Shown here one piece after another: positions 32,464 through 44,358 of a stretch of DNA of 64,000 bases (positions within the stretch are counted from its first letter, which is position 1; each line of letters starts with the position of its first letter). The notes below the pieces were generated by a model that had not been told where the DNA came from, searched no databases, and saw only the letters and a list, made by a program, of their open reading frames with translations. Origin of the DNA: Thereva unica (Eukaryota; Arthropoda; Insecta; Diptera; Therevidae); assembly GCA_949987705.1 (NCBI GenBank), contig OX465281.1, positions 222,613,978 to 222,677,977 of the forward strand, given 5' to 3'. Position numbers and translations under genes: made by a program.

Positions 32464-33832
32464 GAGAGAGGTGTTCCAGAGAGTAGAAGCAGCCATTAAA
32501 ATTTTGACCGTTCCAGGGCTGTCATTCCGTGGAACACATGAACAATTAGATAGACTTGATTCGGAAAATTCCCTCGGAAATTTCTGGTCAGTCAAAGAAG
32601 TGACTATGACAAAACTGACAGCAAAATCTATCGGGCTATTGGGAGCTTAGGAATTTGCACAGGACGTACTACAGCCATGCGTTAAGGACGTATCAGATCA
32701 AATTTTTGAGCAGCGACAGCAGCAGCGGAAGAGGCAGCATGCTGCTTCTTGTATCAGATTCGTTGTAGCAGCAGCAGGCAGCAAACGCTGTAAGCGTCTT
32801 AAATAAAAAACTGAAATGTCAAAAAAAGCTGCCTTGATGGACAGCAAAATTAGGATTAGGAATGAAAATGCAGCGGCAGCATTCAGTGCTGCTTCTGTGA
32901 TCATGTGACCCGCTTTGACCAATAGAAACAGTTTGCTGCTGATAATTTTGTTGCGCTGCTTTGGATCTGATACAGCCTTTAGAATTCGCCTTAATTCAGG
33001 GAAAAGTAAGTCCTGGATACGATATGCCGTGTATCACTCCGTACCGAGCTCCAGCGACATCTCTTCATAGAGTTTAAGGCCGTAGATGATAGCATAGTGA
33101 TACAAAATAGGGTTTTTCGGTTTTAAAAGAAAACGGGTTTTCGATAAAAAAAGAACGATTTTAAATTTATACATAAGTAGTGAATTATAAATGACAAAAA
33201 TTAAACCATCTATTTTAAGTTGTAAATATTGACTGATTCATTTTAGAGGTACTTTTTCAAAAAGAAAAAAAAAATCTTTACTATCGTACAACAGAACCAT
33301 TCTTTACTAATATAGTCCATTCCGGAGTTCAAATATTCGATGAAGCGTTCGAGAATGCGACTGGTATTTTGCCAATGACGCGAGTTAAAGGGATTCCACA
33401 CCATGCAGCGGTTGGTTCGATATCGGCCTAATATAATGGTCGCAAACCACGGTTGACGGTTGACTCGTCTGTGTGCACTGATCCAACGGTTTTTAATGTT
33501 TAAGTACAAAATACCGCTGAAAATAATTTTAGTCGCAGACGAAATTGGTACGAGTGTTTACAGTGCTATAATTGTTGGGTCGCTAAAGTAAAAACGTAAG
33601 TTGGTCCAATTGTTATATCTTCTAAAAGCCCTTTAATGCTGGCTTATCCATGTACCCATTGGATTCTATGGAGCCCGAAAGGATAGAGCCTAGAGGTGTC
33701 ATATCATATGATCATATCATATGATCAACTGAATAATTTATAAACGCTTGGCAGCATTAAGTCTTTCCATGATGAAATGTCAAACAATACTGAACAAAAA
33801 TATCTTGACAGTTTGACACAACTTAAGCGTGA
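32464..33832. other. No gene seen, apart from a small GCAGC-rich inverted-repeat unit
   Basis: 32691-32972 is bounded by tatcagatc and gatctgata and is full of gcagc/gctgc, a possible 282 bp MITE without a clear duplication. At about 33698-33727 catatcatatgat occurs twice in a row. Nothing else was recognised. Confidence 0.4.
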
Positions 33833-35287
33833 TCATGCGATGGCCAATGGTAAAGCAGCTGGGAAAGATGGCATCCCGCCAGAATTGTTGAAAGCCGACT
33901 CAAGCCTCATAGCAGATGCGCTTCAGCCAATCCTAGATATAGCATGGAACACCTGTACCTTTCCGGAGGATTGGACGGAAGGTATCATAGTCAAAATACT
34001 AAAAAAGGGGGACCTAACAATATGCGACAACTGGAGAGGCATCTGTTTACTATCTACAGTGGGCAAAATTTTGTCCCATATATTACTATCTAGGATAAGT
34101 GAGGCAGTTGACCGAACGCTTAGGAGGCAGCAGGCCGGATTCAGGAAGGGCCGCTCCTGTATTGATCATATTAACACCTTGAGAATAATAGTGGAGCAGT
34201 CTACTGAATTCCGATCCCCCCTTTACCTTGCTTTCGTAGATTATGAGAAAGCGTTCGACTCGGTTAATAGGAGCTTAATATGGCAGGCACTACGGCGACG
34301 TGTATTGCCTGATAAAATAATAGAATTGATAAAAGCCCTATATAACAATTCCAAATGCAGAGTTCTCCATAATGGAAAATTATCCGACAGCTTTGAGGTG
34401 AGCTCAGGAGTACGACAAGGATGCCTACTTTCGCCATTACTATTTCTTATAGTAATAAATGACATCCTTGTCGGCGCTCTAGATAATAGAACAGGCGGCA
34501 TACAATGGGGTTTGCTAGACCGCCTTAAGGATCTCGACTACGCCGATGATATCTGTTTGCTGGCCCACAGACACCAGGACCTCAAAAACATGTTAAACAA
34601 TTTGGCAACAGAAAGTAGTCCAGCAGGCTTAAGGCTAAATCCAACTAAAACTAAAGAAATGCGGATAAATGCATTGAATGGACAACGCTGAATAACCGTG
34701 ACGTGGAACTGGTAAATAAATTCTGCTACCTCGGTAGCATTATTACCGAAAATGGTGGGGCAGAAGAAGACGTCAGCTCCAGAATAAATAAAGCACGGAG
34801 ATCTCCACTAACACCAAATTGCGGCTGTTCAACTCCAACGTTAAGGCAGTTCTTTTGTATGGTTGCGAAATATGGAAAGTCACCCAATTCATCACAGGGC
34901 GCCTACAAGTCTTCATCAACAGATGCCTGCGTCGTATCCTAAAAATCCGCTGGCAAGATAGAATTTCAAACGAAGAACTATGGCGCCATGCCGGCCAAGA
35001 AAGGATAGACGACCAAATCAGGCGAAGGAAATGGAATTGGGTTGGCCACACCTTGCGACGCGAAAACGAAAATCTAGCCAAACAGGCCCTTGACTGGAAT
35101 CCGCAAGGTTCCCGTCGAGTAGGAAGACCTAGAACAACTTGGAGGAGAACCCTACTAGAAGAAGCCGCAACAACTGGGAGATCCTGGTCGGAGCTAAGAG
35201 CTGTCGCGCAAAACAGAGTCCGCTGGAGGGCAACTGCTTCCGCCCTATGTCCCATGAGGGATTAAAGGAGCTTAAAGAAGAAGAATA
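33833..35287 (+). mobile_element. RTE-type LINE, copy 2, 5' truncated
   Basis: Same family as the 24.8-28.2 kb element, opposite orientation. It begins abruptly at the GKAAGKDGIPPELLK part of RT and runs to the 3' end with a short gaagaagaat tail. Compared with copy 1 it lacks the two stops but has deletions of 7 nt (at about 34674) and 40 nt (at about 34795), each shifting the frame. 5' truncation with an intact 3' end is the normal product of incomplete LINE insertion. Confidence 0.9.
33837..35265 (+). pseudogene. RTE reverse transcriptase, copy 2
   Basis: Frame 33837-34691 carries QQAGFRKGRSCIDHI, FVDYEKAFDSVN, SGVRQGCLLSPLLF and LDYADDICLLAHR. After the 7 nt and 40 nt deletions the C-terminal arm resumes at 34819-35265 with a VGHTLRRENENLAKQ segment and ends at a stop after SALCPMRD. 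The ORF listed upstream of 33833 is not part of the element. It gives the unmutated state for several defects of copy 1. Confidence 0.88.
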
Positions 35288-37440
35288 AGTGTGATCTGCC
35301 TCTGAAAAAAGCACCTCTAAATGTATCATCCGTTATGTCCTGTTTTTCATCCTTAAAAACTCGAAACCGGTTAATACCGGTTTCTTGGAAAAGTTCAAGT
35401 TCGAAAACCAGGTTTTTAAAAGGTCGGGTTTTGTATAAACCTTAATACAAAGCCACTAGGGAGTTAATTGACTTTGAGAATAACACGGTGTGATCTGCCT
35501 ATTTTTCACGCCAATGACATCATGAGGCACAATCATTCACAGTTCCATCCAATTTCTTAACCCGAATCGAGCGGTCATCATGTAAACCAAGCCTGTGTAA
35601 CCAAAACAAAACAAGATGCATGGTGACCCCATTAGAGAGACGATTTTAGATCAATCGATCTTATGGAGCATGGTTTCGAACTATTATAGTTATTCGCTTA
35701 CCTTGGATCAGTGCAATGCCTCGGACAAGACCATAGAAACATAAACACGTGCAAGATTGCTAAAAGCCAGCAAAGACAAGTGAACTAGAAATAGCCCTCT
35801 TCAAATCCAAGCAACTAACCAAAATCAAAATGAGATTTGGGTCGTAATGAGCTACGACAGCGACGTACACCAAACCTTCACTAAAGAATGGCATAGACCA
35901 GACGCCGGAATTTTGGGATGTAATTGTCAGGACGACATTGACTCAGAATCGGTACCAATGTGTGTTGTGGCACTGGCGAAAGGCCAGGACCAGCCGAATA
36001 TTAAAATAAGAACGTTTATCGTTACTTGGGACCATAGTGCTGCAATGAAATCAAAAAGTCAAGTGTACGGCTATCGTACTCCTCAAAAACAAAGACTATT
36101 TCGATGGGTTTATCTATACAGTCTTAAGCCTTCCTTTTTAGTAAAAACCTTCTTTACGTAAGAATTTGTCTCATTACCCGAATAAGACGATTACGGCGAA
36201 AGCTTCTACGGTCGATACTTAGAAACCCGCACATATTAGAATACAAGTACAAGGTTCATCGCTGTCGCCATCTGCACCTTTAACCCCAATTAATCTATTC
36301 CATTCACAGCACAGTCCTTTGACCTGTGCCTAGGGGTATTACACCTTGGCAGGAGACGATGTACTAACACAAGTTGCAGCGCAACTTGTTTACATGTGGG
36401 TTCGTAATTGACAGCAAACAGGAGCAGAAAAAGGAATTGTACTGTGACATTAACAAAGGAAAGTCGAATTCAAATGAAAGTTGAAGGAAATTGTTAAACA
36501 AGAACAACTCTTTGACGAATCATTGAATAACTGTATTGTATTATTGAAATTCCTAACGTATAAAATAACTCTTATTTGACAGTCAACTGAGGTGATATGC
36601 GCTTTCATACTTAGTTAACAACTAAATGCGTAACTATAAAAATCCGACCTTCGCCCTGCCGTTAGTGGCGCATTCTATTCGTAAATAAATGAAATTCTAA
36701 CATGGAGCACTCTATTGGCCCTCGTCAATGTCAATGTCTATTAACCTATAACGCAATTAAAATGTCGGTTCCTTCTGACGGGGTTTTTCTCATATGGTGG
36801 ACCGATGGCGCAGGTGTTCGATGGGTTGATGTTAATCGATGAAACGTCAGGCAGACAGATTTTTAAATTAGCTCCTGAATCCTGACGTTATTGATTTGCC
36901 CCACGTTTCATTCAGTCTGATCATTACGGCAGAAGGTAACGAACTTTGTTCTTGATTTATTGACTTAGGAATGGAGCGATTTTGTGGTAAATGCATCTTT
37001 ATGGAACAATATTAGTCTTGATGTAAATAAAGTGGTTACTTGATGAGAAGATAACCGCAAAATGTTTTCAGGTTGAACAGTATATTTGAAAACGGTAGAA
37101 GATTGATAGTATTTAGAAGCAGAGACAAAACATTCGTGGACTTTAGAAATGTGCATTAGAGCAAAACGTATATGGATCAACACATATCAACGACAAAAGT
37201 AAGCACAGCCAACAAGCAAGGACGAAAGTGTTTTTATCCTCCTTGTTGCAATTTATCACCAATACATAATCGTACACGAAACTTATTTGCCATTGAAAGC
37301 AAACACCCATGACTCAAGGCGATTGCACTACAATATCGTATTGATTGTTGATGATACTGCAAAGCACCCTCTAAAGTTAAACTCAACGGAATAAATTGCA
37401 CAATTTATCCATCGAAATGTACCGATTCGCAATGGATACC
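35288..37440. other. No gene recognised
   Basis: Open frame 35847-36161 (+, 104 codons) has no motif. No repeat pair was noticed up to the gap. Confidence 0.4.
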
Positions 37441-37640
37441 NNNNNNNNNNNNNNNNNNNNNNNNNNNNNNNNNNNNNNNNNNNNNNNNNNNNNNNNNNNN
37501 NNNNNNNNNNNNNNNNNNNNNNNNNNNNNNNNNNNNNNNNNNNNNNNNNNNNNNNNNNNNNNNNNNNNNNNNNNNNNNNNNNNNNNNNNNNNNNNNNNNN
37601 NNNNNNNNNNNNNNNNNNNNNNNNNNNNNNNNNNNNNNNN
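37441..37640. other. Assembly gap, 200 N
   Basis: A run of exactly 200 N, probably a fixed-size placeholder. It borders an (AT)n tract, the likely cause of the break. Confidence 0.99.
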
Positions 37641-37699
<59 letters not shown>

Positions 37700-37715
37700 T
37701 ATATTATGTTTATAT
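37641..37715. repeat. (AT)n microsatellite beside the gap
   Basis: Alternating at for most of 75 bases with one gt interruption at about 37681 and ttatg at about 37705. Its full length is unknown because it enters the gap. Confidence 0.95.
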
Positions 37716-38049
37716 ATACATATATAGAGTTTCCCTTCTAACGCAGAAGGCGCACTTCCCAGCAGGGCTGAGAAATATTTACCACTGCCGTGGCTCAGCT
37801 GAGACATGCAAACATAAAAGATTAAGTACCAATAAAAATTGCATGCAAAACACATAAACAGTCATGAGACAACAAATAGACTCCTTTTAAGCTGGTCTTT
37901 GTTAGTGCTCACGCTAAAAACATTAATATTTTTATTTACATTAATGAACATGCGATTAACAGGCTCAAATCGGCCATAATTGGTGTTAGACGAGTTGATG
38001 TGTAAGAGCGGTGGTCCTCTCAGATTGTATCGGCTCTCTCTAAACGACG

Positions 38050-39425
38050 CACGGCGCCTTAGAAAACTGAGTCGACACGTCCATTAAGAAGCTGGTGGAC
38101 GAAAAACAACATCGGCCACATCACGACGCTTGTGGAGAGTGTTTAAGTTGAGTAACTTAAGTCGGTATTCATATGGTGGAAGAATTAAAGGGTCTTCCCA
38201 AGGAAGGTGATTCAATGCGAATCGAACGAACCTACGTTGAACCGACTCAATTTTTCCAACATGCGCAGAATAGTGAGGAGACCAAACCTGGGACGCATAT
38301 TCAAGTAAAGGTCTGACAAGGGAAATGTAGAGGTGTTTAGTGATCAGGGTGATGTTAAATTCTTTGGACCACCTTTTTATAAAACCCAAGACTAAGCAGC
38401 TCTTGGAAGAATATAGTTGATATGAGTAGAAAAGTCCAGCTTGGTGTCAAATCTAATCCCGAGATCTTTGACAAAATTAACACGGGGGACACCCTGACTA
38501 GAAAATGGGTAGTTATAAATTATAGGATCACGTCGCCTACAAAAAGTCATGACTTCGCATTTACTAATATTAAGAACCATGTGGTTGTAAGCGCACCAAA
38601 AGTAAAAGGTGTCGAGGTCGACTTGCAAAGTTTGCAGTCCTCCATACTCTTTACGTGACGGTACAATTTGATGTCATCAGCATAAATCAGGATTCTGCAG
38701 TGTCTTAGCAAGGTAACAATATCATCAATAGAAAGAATAAAGAGGATAGGGCCAAGATGACTGCCTTGAGGGACACCGGATGACGCCTCAATGGTCGCGG
38801 ATTTGGATCCACGGAAAAGGACTTGGTAGGTCCTGTCAGCTAAGTAGGACTGGAACCATAATAGAAGGGCTTCAGGGAAACCTAACTTTTTTAGTTTAAA
38901 AAGTATAATGGAGTGGGAAAGCTTGTCAAATGCCTTACTGAAATCAGTGTAAACACAATCAGTTTGGCACTGGAAACGAAGCCTTCAACAGCATGGGAAG
39001 TGAATTCAAGGAGATTGGTGGTAGTGGAACGAGCTGGAAGAAAACCATGTTGGTTTGTAGAAATAAGTTTTTTGCAGATGGGCACGATTGCAGACTAAAT
39101 GATTGATTCAAAAAAGCTTCGGTATGACAGACAGCTTGGCAACTGGTCTGTAGTTCGATATTTCATTTAAGGACAGCAGGAGGGATACCGTCAGGGCCGG
39201 AAGTGAAATCGTATGGGAGTTCATCAATATGTTTCATGATATCGTCAATGGAGATTGAGAGAGACAAACTAGTAGCCTCTCGGTGTAGAGTTATGTGACG
39301 ATAATTATTGTCATTAGGCTGAAAATTAGAAGGGGTGAAAGATTGATGAAAGAATGAAGCAAACATGTTGCAAATCGAGAAGATTTTAGGATACATGATC
39401 TTCTTACAAGGAGAGAGGAGGAGGG
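38050..39425 (-). mobile_element. LINE (CR1/Jockey-superfamily) RT fragment, minus strand
   Basis: Read from about 39400 downward: YDFTSGPDGIPPAVLK, NQHGFLPARSTTTNLLEF, then SGVPQGSHLGPILFIL (about 38790), LIYADDIKLYR (about 38680, catalytic Asp pair), ADDI context followed by NISKCEVMTF and VNFVKDLGIRFD, and the thumb SLVRPLLEYASQVWSPHYSA with IESVQRRFVRFAL. Stops and frameshifts interrupt every 100-250 bases. No endonuclease is visible. The 5' limit touches the next element at about 39490. Confidence 0.82.
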
Positions 39426-39498
39426 GTAAGAAACCGCATTAATACACAAACTTACTATTCATGAATAATGATACGGTATCCGGGCAGCCGATGCGCCA

Positions 39499-40044
39499 GT
39501 GCTGGGGACCAGGGATCTCGGTATGAAGTGGGTTACTGACCGAATACCCAAATTAGTCATTCCGAAAATGGAAATTCAATTCGCCGCAAGGAATGTACGA
39601 ACAGGACATCACGTCGACCAAAAGGAAATCATAGCAATAGAATTATTGCAATGCAAAATATCAGTTGCTGCGCTATCGGAACTACAACTTACCGGATCAG
39701 GGACATTGACGATCGTACCGCCAACAATCGACCAACCGATGACGCTTTACTATTCCAGTGGTGAGAGACGAGAGGACGGCGTCGAGTTTATGGTCGATCG
39801 ACGAGCTGCCAGCAACGTTATCGCATTCCAACCGATAGCAGAGCGTTTGGCGGTTTTAACCATCCGGTGGAACAGTCAAGACCCATATCTATCCGTTTAT
39901 GCGCCAACCGTGACCAGCACGGACGCTAACAAGGAAGAGTTTTACAATCAGCTTCAACAGACGCTGGATATGATACCTCAAACCAAATTAAAAATACTCG
40001 CGAGGGACTTCAATGCACAAGTGGCGGTAGCTTTGCTTAGTTAG
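39499..40044 (+). pseudogene. RTE endonuclease, N-terminal part
   Basis: AARNVRTGHHVDQKE corresponds to the W-N-V-R-T-x start (Trp replaced), ISVAALSELQL to the catalytic Glu motif (SE-x-R-W in the family, degraded), LSVYAPTVTS to Y-A-P-T, and ILARDFNAQV to G-D-F-N-A-Q (Gly replaced). The frame ends at a stop where a block of about 370 bp interrupts the gene. Residues before about 25 are probably not part of the domain. Confidence 0.75.
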
Positions 40045-41184
40045 TTGCTCAAAAATGCATACACCGATCGCGTCAAGTTGAAACGATCGATGTAATATCA
40101 CCACCGATAACAGGAAAGAGTCTGGCAATCAGTGTTTGATTACAGCCCGGTGAAAGCCGAGTTCGGCCCAAGTTTAGCACGCGAGAAGCGTTGGGTTTTT
40201 GTGTAACGAGTACCTTGGGAATGTAATAATAAAATTATGAATTTAATAATAAAATCGAAGTAGAATACTAATGTTCGAAAGTGTATTTTTAATATAAAGT
40301 TGGATTACCTCAAAAGGCATTTTTAGCATGATACGCTTTGCCACAATACCAGAGGCTGTTGCTTCCGTCATTACCTCCAACAGCACATTCAGGAGTAAAT
40401 CGAATTGGGCTGGGAAGGAACGATGGGCAAATTCGGACACGGAGTAATTAACGATAATGGCTTACGCCTGCTTTCATCCGCAGCGTCAAATAACTTGATC
40501 GTGGGCAACAGCATTTTCCGCCAACCACTCAAACACCAACTCACCTGGCGAAATCAATCCGGCAAAGACTCGGCGATGTTAGACTACATTTCCATCAACG
40601 CAAGATTCCGATCGACGCTCAACGACGTACGCGCAATGTGGACCATTATCTTGTTCGAAGCGAAATGTAAAAGAAAGGCAAGGAGTATATTGTGGAGTCA
40701 ATGGAGTTGTGCCCACCTATACGTAAACGGACGCAGCCATGGATCTCAGACAGCTGTCGGGACCTCGTCTATCAGCGGAAACGAATGAAACACGTCGATT
40801 TTGGGCAATACCGACGATTAAGCAAAAAAGTTCGGCAAAAAATGAAATCAGATCAAGAAGCGTACTGGAATGACGATGCGGCCGACATGGAAGAAGCATT
40901 AACATTAACAAACGACAACATCAAAGAATCGGATAGAACTTTTGTGACATCCCCGATGGAGAATTCTTCCACTAGCTGTACAACCACGATCCGTCACAAG
41001 GCCCAGCACCCAATCGCCGATTATCGAACAGCCGACGAATCAGTTTCTCGATACCGAACCGACAATCGAGGGGAAGACGGCAATAAAATCGCTTAAAATT
41101 GAAAAGAGCCGGGAATATACCAAGTAACCGCCGAGATGATCAAAGCCGATGTGACGTCTTATCACAACGACTCCATGTCCTCAT

Positions 41185-42319
41185 ATGGCATTCGGATCCA
41201 TGGAAGAAAGTGAATTAGAAGAGAATTATCGCTTTATTAGCCTCCTTTCAATCGGCGGCAAAGTATTTACGACAATCATACAATCGAGGATACAGAAACA
41301 TCGAGAGCAAACGATCCGCAAAGAACATGCGGTATTACGAACACATCGAGGATGTATTGATCAAATATTTGCACGCCGTCAGCTAATGGAAGAAAGAATT
41401 CGTTGCGGCAAACGAACTGTCGTCTTTTTTATCGATTTCAAATCCGTTTTCGATTGCATGGATTGGCACAGCTTGTGGAGAACCTTGGAAACTGAACACG
41501 TGCCATTTAAAATCATCCAACTTCTACAAGCGTCGTACGAAGGCTCAATCAGCAGCATTCCTATTCGAAGCAACTTATCCGAAGAATTCCCGATTCAAAC
41601 GGGTGTCCAACAGGGAGACGTCGCTTCGCAACTTCTCTTCAACGTTGTGATCGACGCGATTATGCGTGAAGCATTCGATGGCCGAGGCGGAGTTCGATAC
41701 AACTTCGTAACCAACTTGATGTTCGCCGACGATAGCGCTGTCTTCGTCGACACGGATGCCGAAGCATCGGACATCTTATACGGCATTTCCCGCATCGCCC
41801 AGTTATACGGGTTAAAAATCAATGCGGAAAAGACTAAAGTGCTCACAGCGGACGGATCGAACGCCAGTGTTCACCTCAATGGAGCGCAAATCGCAAGCGC
41901 ACAGTTGCATCGGACAGGCAACAGCAATATTCGCCTCGCTCAAGTCGTTCATATGGAAGCGAACAAATATTTCCATCAAAATGAAAGTACGCCTTTACCG
42001 AACGTTGATCCTTCCGATTCTTCTTTATGGATTTGAAACATGGACGCTGCTCGAACCAGACGTTAAGAACCCGAGGTCTTCCAAATGCGATGCTTGGGGT
42101 AGATTCTCGATGTCTCACTCCGCGATCGCGTTCGAAACGAGACAGTTAGACGAAGATCGATCAGCAGACACTGATCGAAGAAGAAGTGCAAAAACGTCGA
42201 CTGCGGTGGTTTGGACGTTTTCCAAATGGATGATAACCGCTTGCCACATAAACCTCTGTAGCGAGACCGTCCCGCACACTGGAGAATTCAACGAGCGGCT
42301 CCGAAAAAAATCTGGCTAA
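41185..42319 (+). pseudogene. RTE reverse transcriptase and C-terminal arm
   Basis: First frame (41185-41870): LEENYRFISLLSIGGKVF, HRGCIDQIFARRQLMEE, VVFFIDFKSVFDCMDW, QTGVQQGDVASQLLFNVV and LMFADDSAVFVDT, with the F-A-D-D catalytic pair intact, then GLKINAEKTKVL. A frameshift near 41880 moves the protein to the frame 41822-42319: IFASLKSFIWKRTNISIK, then TLILPILLYGFETWTLLE (thumb). The tail is shifted again near 42320. Several family-conserved residues are replaced, so this copy is older than the 25 and 34 kb ones. Confidence 0.82.
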
Positions 42320-42476
42320 AGAGTATCGAGAGCGACGTAAAGAATCAAAGTTATCAGCGCGAATGGAAACTAATCGTAAATAGAGTTTGAGACCCAGCGG
42401 CATCGACAGCAGCGTATCCGTTGCGGGGACGTTCAGCTGGTTTCGCCAGCTAACGGATCAAAGAAGAAGAAGAATA

Positions 42477-44025
42477 CTGGAATTTTTCGTCAACGTCCAC
42501 GAAAAACCCTAACTTGCGTATATACGATAAGTTTTACGACAACTCATGCTCTAGAACCCTTGTCTCCCGAGAGATCACAAATCTCAATAAAGTGATCTGT
42601 GCAATTCGAGGCCACCCACAAACACAAGCTATAGCACTGACGACGACAGGACTCCTCCCTGCGGTGTGCAGCCCATACTACGTCTCCTTTAACACTCTGC
42701 GGTTGTTTAGCTGCTGGTTGATGATGCTTTCGACATATGGAGGAAAAACTGACTACAAACGCCGGACACAAGGTACCAATAATATACATCGGCTAGTTTT
42801 GTAGCTAGCTGTAGTTTTGTTTCTGTCGTTTCAGTTCTTTCTACAGCCAGCGGATCAATCTTCCACAGTCAGTATTTCCGAACATGTGCAATATCCGAGA
42901 GCTTGAACAAGATCAAGTTCATCGCCCACTGCTCGAACACCGTGCAGAGCCCTTTCAATGTATGGTATACTTTTTTACCCTTCAAAGTAAGGGTAATTCT
43001 GGACATTTCACCATTATCTCAACGACATGAAAGACTAAAGTACTGCAAAGAATAAGTCATAAGATTAATTTATCGCATAAAAATATATTCTTGTAATACT
43101 AATCCATTTGATGACAGGGTGATTGTGAAAATATTTTATCGTTACACAGTGGTTAGCGGTTGTAAAACGCGGAAGCCTTGCGCTAAATTATTTATCGATT
43201 GCAGAAATCTATATGACTTGTTGGATTAGCCGATTTGTAGATGACTTTCAGATATGTCCCTCGAAATTAGATTAAAGCGAAATTACTTAAAGATTACACG
43301 ACTCTTATCCGCCTCACTATGATATTCTAAATCCAATTGCGATTGATGGTATCTGGATCTGGATTACTAGAGTATTCCCATGAAATATTAAGAGGCGCTT
43401 ATTTAAAGATTTAATATCAGCTCGATTTCAAGATGAACTAAGAGGAGTCAATAAGGATGTCTTGATCAATAAATTTTTTATTTCATCTAGCTCTCGCCTA
43501 AATCAACGACTCAATCGATTTATCTTATATTAATCAGTCATCGCTTTCAGCGTATCAACTCTCCTCCAGGAATGCTCTCTCATCTCTCTCCTATCCAATT
43601 TATGTGTAACAAATTGTTCTACAGGCATGTCAGGAATGTGCAACCTCTATTGTACCGTTTATTAATTCACGAACAATAAATTTGTCATGAAGGTCCCGAA
43701 CTCGTCGGCCTCGTCCTACCCTTATAGCCGGCATTGTTCCACCGTTAAGGATATGATAAATGAAAGTCGTTGCGAATTCCAGTCTCATGGCGGGAATAAA
43801 TTATGTACACTTAAGCCAGATCCTTGCAAGCTAAATACACATACAGTGTCCTTAAAAATGAATGGCGGAGAGTAGCAGCAACAACAAAACAAAAAAAAAG
43901 AGAATGGAAGCGTAAAAAGGGATCTAATTAAAGTATCATGTGGCGAGATTGTCGTGCATCAGAATTGATTTGATTATTTTCGATGGTTAGCTTGTATTAG
44001 TGACATTCAGAGGTCATTAACTTAC
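42477..44025. other. Intron of the F-BAR gene; nothing recognised
   Basis: Frames 42514-42804 (+) and 43687-43875 (+) have no motif. No repeat partner was found. Confidence 0.4.
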
Positions 44026-44131
44026 CTGTCTGTATAGTGAAGCGGCCACGTCGCTAGATGCCTGAGAGTCGGCCTCGATTTCTTGAAGGAATGTCTCCCA
44101 TGCTTGAAAAAGGGTTGAATGACATGCCGGT
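44026..44131 (-). CDS. F-BAR protein, exon B
   Basis: Second coding exon, separated from exon A by a 118 bp intron. Acceptor ttttctag and donor gtaagt are both good matches. One base completes the split Arg codon, then 35 codons run to an exact codon end (phase 0). The motif LFQAWETFLQEIEADSQ fits the second F-BAR helix, where a conserved Trp sits in a W-x-x-x-L-x-x-x-x-x-x-[S/A] setting, followed by an S/H-x-D-V-A-x-x-L stretch. The next exon in the same gene is 39.3 kb downstream. Agreement of splice phase and protein family on both sides of that distance is the evidence that the exons belong together; a transcript would prove it. Confidence 0.85.
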
Positions 44132-44249
44132 CTAGAAAATATAATAAAAAGGATACATTGTCAGACATACTCAGGTAGTCCTTGACATTTCTCCGCTACG
44201 TCTGCCGTCACGTCCCTTTGGCTTCCACTTCTCCTCTATTTCCACTTAC

Positions 44250-44358
44250 CTTTCTTTGCGAATTTCTCCATTTTTTTTGCGGTATGTTGAAACTAAATTC
44301 TGGAGGGCGGCAGCATGTTCCTCATATAAATGGGATAAAGTCTCGGTAAAGTCAGAAA
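44250..44358 (-). CDS. F-BAR protein, exon A (most upstream exon visible)
   Basis: Coding exon of a host gene read on the minus strand. It opens after a cttttcag acceptor and closes before a gtaagt donor. It gives 35 whole codons with two bases over at each end; the final AG joins the first A of the next exon to make Arg. The residues (FTETLSHLYEEHAAALQNL and on) match the first long helix of F-BAR domains, where a hydrophobic repeat and a [Y/E]-[A/S]-x-x-L-x-x-L pattern are typical. F-BAR proteins form curved dimers on membranes and act in endocytosis, the actin cortex and tyrosine-kinase signalling. The domain normally has 20-30 more residues before this point, so at least one more upstream exon must exist; none was recognised between here and 64000. 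The family call is firm, the subfamily is not. Confidence 0.82.

Larger units (their letters stand above)
39490..42476 (+). mobile_element. RTE-type LINE, a second, more diverged family, plus strand
   Basis: Endonuclease (39540-40030), a foreign or rearranged block at about 40025-40395, then the endonuclease end and linker (WEGTMGKFGHGVINDNGLRL at about 40405), RT (41185-41870) and the C-terminal arm (42000-42320), closing with a gaagaagaagaat tail at about 42463-42476. The tail is like that of copy 2 at 35.28 kb, but protein and DNA differ, so it is another RTE lineage. Several frameshifts and a stop after AQVAVALLS make it non-functional. Confidence 0.85.
4752..44025 (-). other. 39.3 kb intron of the F-BAR gene, filled with transposons
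   Basis: The stretch between exon C and exon B. The two flanking introns of the same gene are 81 and 118 bp. Nearly all the LINEs, MITEs, foldback elements and tandem arrays from 4.8 to 44 kb lie here, in both orientations. The boundaries rest on the splice sites of exons B and C; intermediate alternative exons cannot be excluded. Confidence 0.75.

Noticed and set aside
32691..32972. MITE with tatcagatc ends
   Set aside because: Ends match over only 9-10 bases and no clear duplication was found; mentioned only within the surrounding stretch.
37328..37857. Open frames of 153-175 codons across the gap
   Set aside because: They consist of unknown residues from 200 N plus Tyr-Ile repeats from (AT)n.
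4308..44358. Naming the F-BAR gene as the Fes/Fer kinase gene
   Set aside because: Exon D resembles Fes/Fer in the H-N-x-Y-V segment, but exons A-C did not agree with what I recall of that family, and no SH2 or kinase exon is visible.
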